Below are positions 61,959 through 64,000 of a DNA stretch of 64,000 nucleotides, in pieces. Position 1 is the first letter of the stretch. Each line of letters begins with the position of its first letter. Origin of the DNA: Streptomyces antarcticus (GTDB taxonomy: Bacteria > Actinomycetota > Actinomycetes > Streptomycetales > Streptomycetaceae); NCBI RefSeq assembly GCF_026627255.1, contig NZ_JAPNLM010000018.1, positions 1-64,000 on the forward strand, given 5' to 3'. The notes under the pieces are model-generated. The model was not told the origin of the DNA and did not search any database. It worked only from the letters and a program-made list of their open reading frames with translations. The position numbers and the translations under genes are program-made.

Positions 61959-62318
61959 GTGGATCGTGTCTCGCTGCGCGGCCTCAAGGCTCGCGGGCAC
62001 CACGGCGTCTTCCCCCGGGAACGCGAGGAGGGCCAGACCTTCATCGTCGATCTCGTGCTCCACATCGACACCCGCCCCGCGGCGGCCGACGACGACCTGG
62101 CCAAGACCGTGCACTACGGGGTGGTCGCGGAGGAAGTCGTCGACGTGGTCCAGGGAGAGCCGGTCGACCTGATCGAGACGCTCGCCGAGCGGATCGCCCA
62201 GCAATGTCTGAAGCACGAAGCGGTGGCACAGGTGGAGGTCGTCGTCCACAAGCCGGACGCGCCCATCACCGTCCCCTTCGACGACGTGACCATCACGATC
62301 ACCCGGAGCCGCGCATGA
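61959..62318 (+). CDS. folB: Dihydroneopterin aldolase
   Basis: 119 residues. LRGLKARGHHGVFPREREEG and VHYGVVAEEVVDVVQGEPVD, with the Lys near KPDAPITVPFDDV, are typical. GTG 61959 lies 8 nt behind AGGAG and gives the usual length; an upstream GTG 61950 sits inside the ribosome site. Overlaps folK by 4 nt. Confidence 0.95.
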   Translation: MDRVSLRGLKARGHHGVFPREREEGQTFIVDLVLHIDTRPAAADDDLAKTVHYGVVAEEVVDVVQGEPVDLIETLAERIAQQCLKHEAVAQVEVVVHKPDAPITVPFDDVTITITRSRA

Positions 62319-62923
62319 ACAACGGACTGAACGCACAGAGCGACCCCACGGTCCAGCCGGTACCGGCGTCCGTCGTGGAGACGGTCGACGCGGCCGACGT
62401 CACGCTGTCCAACCCCAAATGGGCCGTGATCGCGCTCGGCGCGAACCTCGGGAACCGGCTGGAGACCCTCCAGGGCGCCATCGACGCCCTCGGCGACACC
62501 CCGGGCCTGCGGGTCAAGGCGGTCTCCCCGGTCTACGAGACCGAGCCGTGGGGCGTGGACCCCGGCTCCCAGCCCGCGTACTTCAACGCGGTCGTCTCGG
62601 TGAAGACGACCCTGCCGCCGTCCTCGCTCCTGGAGCGCGGACAGGCCATCGAGGAAGCCTTCGACCGCGTCCGCGAGGAGCGCTGGGGCCCGCGCACCAT
62701 CGACGTCGACATCGTCGCGTACGCCGAGGTGATCTCCGAGGACCCGGTCCTCACCCTCCCGCACCCGCGCGCCCACCAGCGCGCCTTCGTCCTGGCCCCC
62801 TGGCACGACATCGACCCGGAGGCCCGGATCCCGGGCCGCGGAGCCGTCTCCGCGCTCCTGGCCGGAATCGGCCTGACCGGCGTCACGCCGCGCGCCGACC
62901 TGGAACTCCGCCTCCCCGAGTAG
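62315..62923 (+). CDS. folK: Hydroxymethyl-dihydropterin pyrophosphokinase
   Basis: 202 residues. A 35-residue N-terminal extension precedes the HPPK domain (AVIALGANLGNRLETLQGAI, RWGPRTIDVDIVAYAEVIS, PHPRAHQRAFVLAPWHDID). ATGA overlap with folB gives translational coupling. It makes the pyrophosphate that FolP uses. Confidence 0.96.
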   Translation: MNNGLNAQSDPTVQPVPASVVETVDAADVTLSNPKWAVIALGANLGNRLETLQGAIDALGDTPGLRVKAVSPVYETEPWGVDPGSQPAYFNAVVSVKTTLPPSSLLERGQAIEEAFDRVREERWGPRTIDVDIVAYAEVISEDPVLTLPHPRAHQRAFVLAPWHDIDPEARIPGRGAVSALLAGIGLTGVTPRADLELRLPE

Positions 62924-62976
62924 TCGTTACCCTGTGGGCTGCTGACGGATCGGCGCGGGAAGCGGGGAACGGGCAA

Positions 62977-63465
62977 GTGAAGCAACTGAGGCCGGCGGTA
63001 CTGGCGGGCATCTTCGCGGTCGCAGCCGTCCTGTCCTGGGCGGGCGCCCGCCTGTGGAACGCGTACGGCACCCTGCCCGGCGTCCCGCTCGCCGCCCCGG
63101 TCGTGCTGGCGGTCATCGCCGTGGTCCTGCTGGCCACCGCGCTGTCGCTGCGCGCCCGGCTGAAGGCCCAGCGCGAGCGGCGGCCCGGTGCCAAGGGCGT
63201 GGAACCGCTGATGGCGGCCCGCGCGGTGGTCTTCGGCCAGGCCAGCGCGCTGGTCGCGGCCCTCGTGGCGGGAATGTACGGCGGCGTGGGCGTCTTCCTG
63301 CTCACCGAGGCCATGGACGTCCCCGCCCGCCGCGACCAGGCCTGGTACGCCGCTTTCTCGGTCCTGGCGGGCGCCGCGGTCATCGCGGCGGCCCTCTTCC
63401 TGGAACACGTCCTCAAGCTCCCCGAGGACGACGACGAGTCCCCCGAGGCCCCGGCCCCCGCCTGA
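62977..63465 (+). CDS. DUF3180 membrane protein
   Basis: 162 residues, four membrane segments (AVLAGIFAVAAVLSWAGARL, APVVLAVIAVVLLATALSLR, GQASALVAALVAGMYGGVGV, AFSVLAGAAVIAAALFL) and an acidic tail. DUF3180 genes typically follow folK in actinobacteria. GTG 62977 has GCGGGGAACGG upstream. Function unknown. Confidence 0.9.
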   Translation: MKQLRPAVLAGIFAVAAVLSWAGARLWNAYGTLPGVPLAAPVVLAVIAVVLLATALSLRARLKAQRERRPGAKGVEPLMAARAVVFGQASALVAALVAGMYGGVGVFLLTEAMDVPARRDQAWYAAFSVLAGAAVIAAALFLEHVLKLPEDDDESPEAPAPA

Positions 63466-63473
63466 CGGCATCA

Positions 63474-63517
63474 CGCCACGGTCCCCCTCCGCGCGTTCGC
63501 GGAGGGGGACCGTGGCG
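63474..63517. terminator. Bidirectional terminator between DUF3180 gene and folE
   Basis: A 20-bp stem (63474-63493 with 63498-63517) with loop CGTT between convergent stop codons. Confidence 0.85.
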
Positions 63518-63558
63518 CATGTACGGCGCGCCCGCGGGCGGGCACCGGCCGGCGGGGC

Positions 63559-64000
63559 TCAGCGGGCGATGATCAGGCTCATGGCCTCGCTGCGCGTCGC
63601 CGGGGCGCGGAGCTGGCCGCGGACCGCCGACGTGATGGTCTTGGCTCCCGGCTTGCGGATCCCCCGGACCGACATGCACATGTGCTCGGCCTCGACGACG
63701 ACGATGGCTCCGCGGGCGTCCAGGATCTCCATCAGGGAGTCGGCTATCTGAGTGGTGAGACGTTCCTGCACCTGCGGGCGGCGGGCGAAGACGTCCACGA
63801 GGCGGGCCAGCTTCGACAGGCCGGTGATCTTCCCGTTCTCCGCCGGTATGTAGCCCACGTGGGCGACGCCGTGGAACGGCAGCAGGTGGTGCTCGCACAG
63901 GCTCACGATCTCGATGTCCTTCACCAGGACCAGCTCGTCGTGACCCAGGTCGAAGACCGTCGTCAGCACGTCCTCGGGGTTCTGCCGCAGACCGGCCAGG
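63559..64000 (-). CDS. folE: GTP cyclohydrolase I (N-terminus outside the window)
   Basis: The C-terminal 146 residues are visible. VSLCEHHLLPFHGVAHVGYI carries the zinc Cys and the catalytic His pair, and EAEHMCMSVRGIRKPGAKTI the second zinc Cys. It makes dihydroneopterin triphosphate, the input of the folB-folK-folP route encoded on the opposite strand. The start codon lies beyond 64000. Confidence 0.97.
   Translation of the reverse strand, partial: LAGLRQNPEDVLTTVFDLGHDELVLVKDIEIVSLCEHHLLPFHGVAHVGYIPAENGKITGLSKLARLVDVFARRPQVQERLTTQIADSLMEILDARGAIVVVEAEHMCMSVRGIRKPGAKTITSAVRGQLRAPATRSEAMSLIIAR

Overview
This window is a stretch of chromosome from a high-GC actinomycete, almost certainly a Streptomyces. 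The evidence is the very GC-rich sequence with G/C-biased third codon positions, frequent GTG starts, a sigE-cseABC cell-envelope stress operon, lsr2, clpC with two ClgR-type boxes, a DUF397 protein, disA, and the characteristic Streptomyces 16S rRNA leader (minus strand) at the left edge. The gene content looks like conserved core chromosome. I see no insertion sequence, prophage, CRISPR array, tRNA gene or biosynthetic cluster.

Layout. 1-400: leader and tandem promoters of an rRNA operon that reads leftward out of the window. 600-1800: trpS behind a textbook transcription attenuator (leader peptide with tandem Trp codons, then mutually exclusive hairpins). 1868-5721: proC, a DrrAB-like ABC-2 exporter whose promoter is overlapped by a 22-bp palindrome, a GC-rich tandem-repeat tract, and a small membrane protein. 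5940-8541: a secreted SH3-like protein divergent from a receptor Ser/Thr kinase with a PQQ-type sensor domain. 8721-14631: ilvD, a TetR regulator coupled to a sugar-phosphate isomerase-like protein, ppx, and a Cys-rich conserved protein. From memory, the proC / isomerase / ppx / Cys-rich association resembles the Rv0495c-Rv0500 region of Mycobacterium. 14735-22226: a membrane-anchored sigma-like/BACON fusion, radA, disA, a secreted or anchored protein, a PAP2 phosphatase and mutY. 22423-25774: sigE-cseA-cseB-cseC. 25878-31122: a LamG-type membrane protein, an M23 endopeptidase with a structured leader, and clpC. 31586-36352: a primase/polymerase-like protein, lsr2, argA-type NAGS, a BlaI repressor, small proteins and a threonine aldolase-like enzyme.

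36452-41878 is a tight biosynthetic operon (DUF2520 Rossmann protein, panC, nadB, nadC, coaX) that joins pantothenate/CoA and NAD synthesis; most junctions are overlapping or only a few bases. 42331-51597 holds an ArsR-type regulator, a secreted M28 aminopeptidase, a methyltransferase, a NarL-type two-component system, a pair of PH-domain membrane proteins and an orphan nuoD paralogue. 51634-51967 is a decayed arylamine N-acetyltransferase. 53584-57110 is a divergently arranged glycine betaine/choline-type ABC importer. 57289-60401 carries an esterase and an MprF-like aminoacyl-phosphatidylglycerol synthase. 60492-64000 is the folate cluster folP, an NTF2-like gene, folB, folK, a DUF3180 gene, and folE (partial, convergent).

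A recurring pattern is leaderless expression. At least 23 starts have a TAnnnT-like -10 hexamer ending 6-8 nt upstream of the start codon. The strongest regulatory observations are the trpS attenuator, the operator/promoter at 4454-4500, the two mutually exclusive hairpins ahead of the M23 peptidase and the twin ClgR boxes upstream of clpC. No gene cassette in the window looks like a wholly new system. The most novel-looking items are the sigma-like/BACON membrane fusion, the cationic mini-ORF between a histidine kinase and its regulator, and the repeat tract at 4596-5160.
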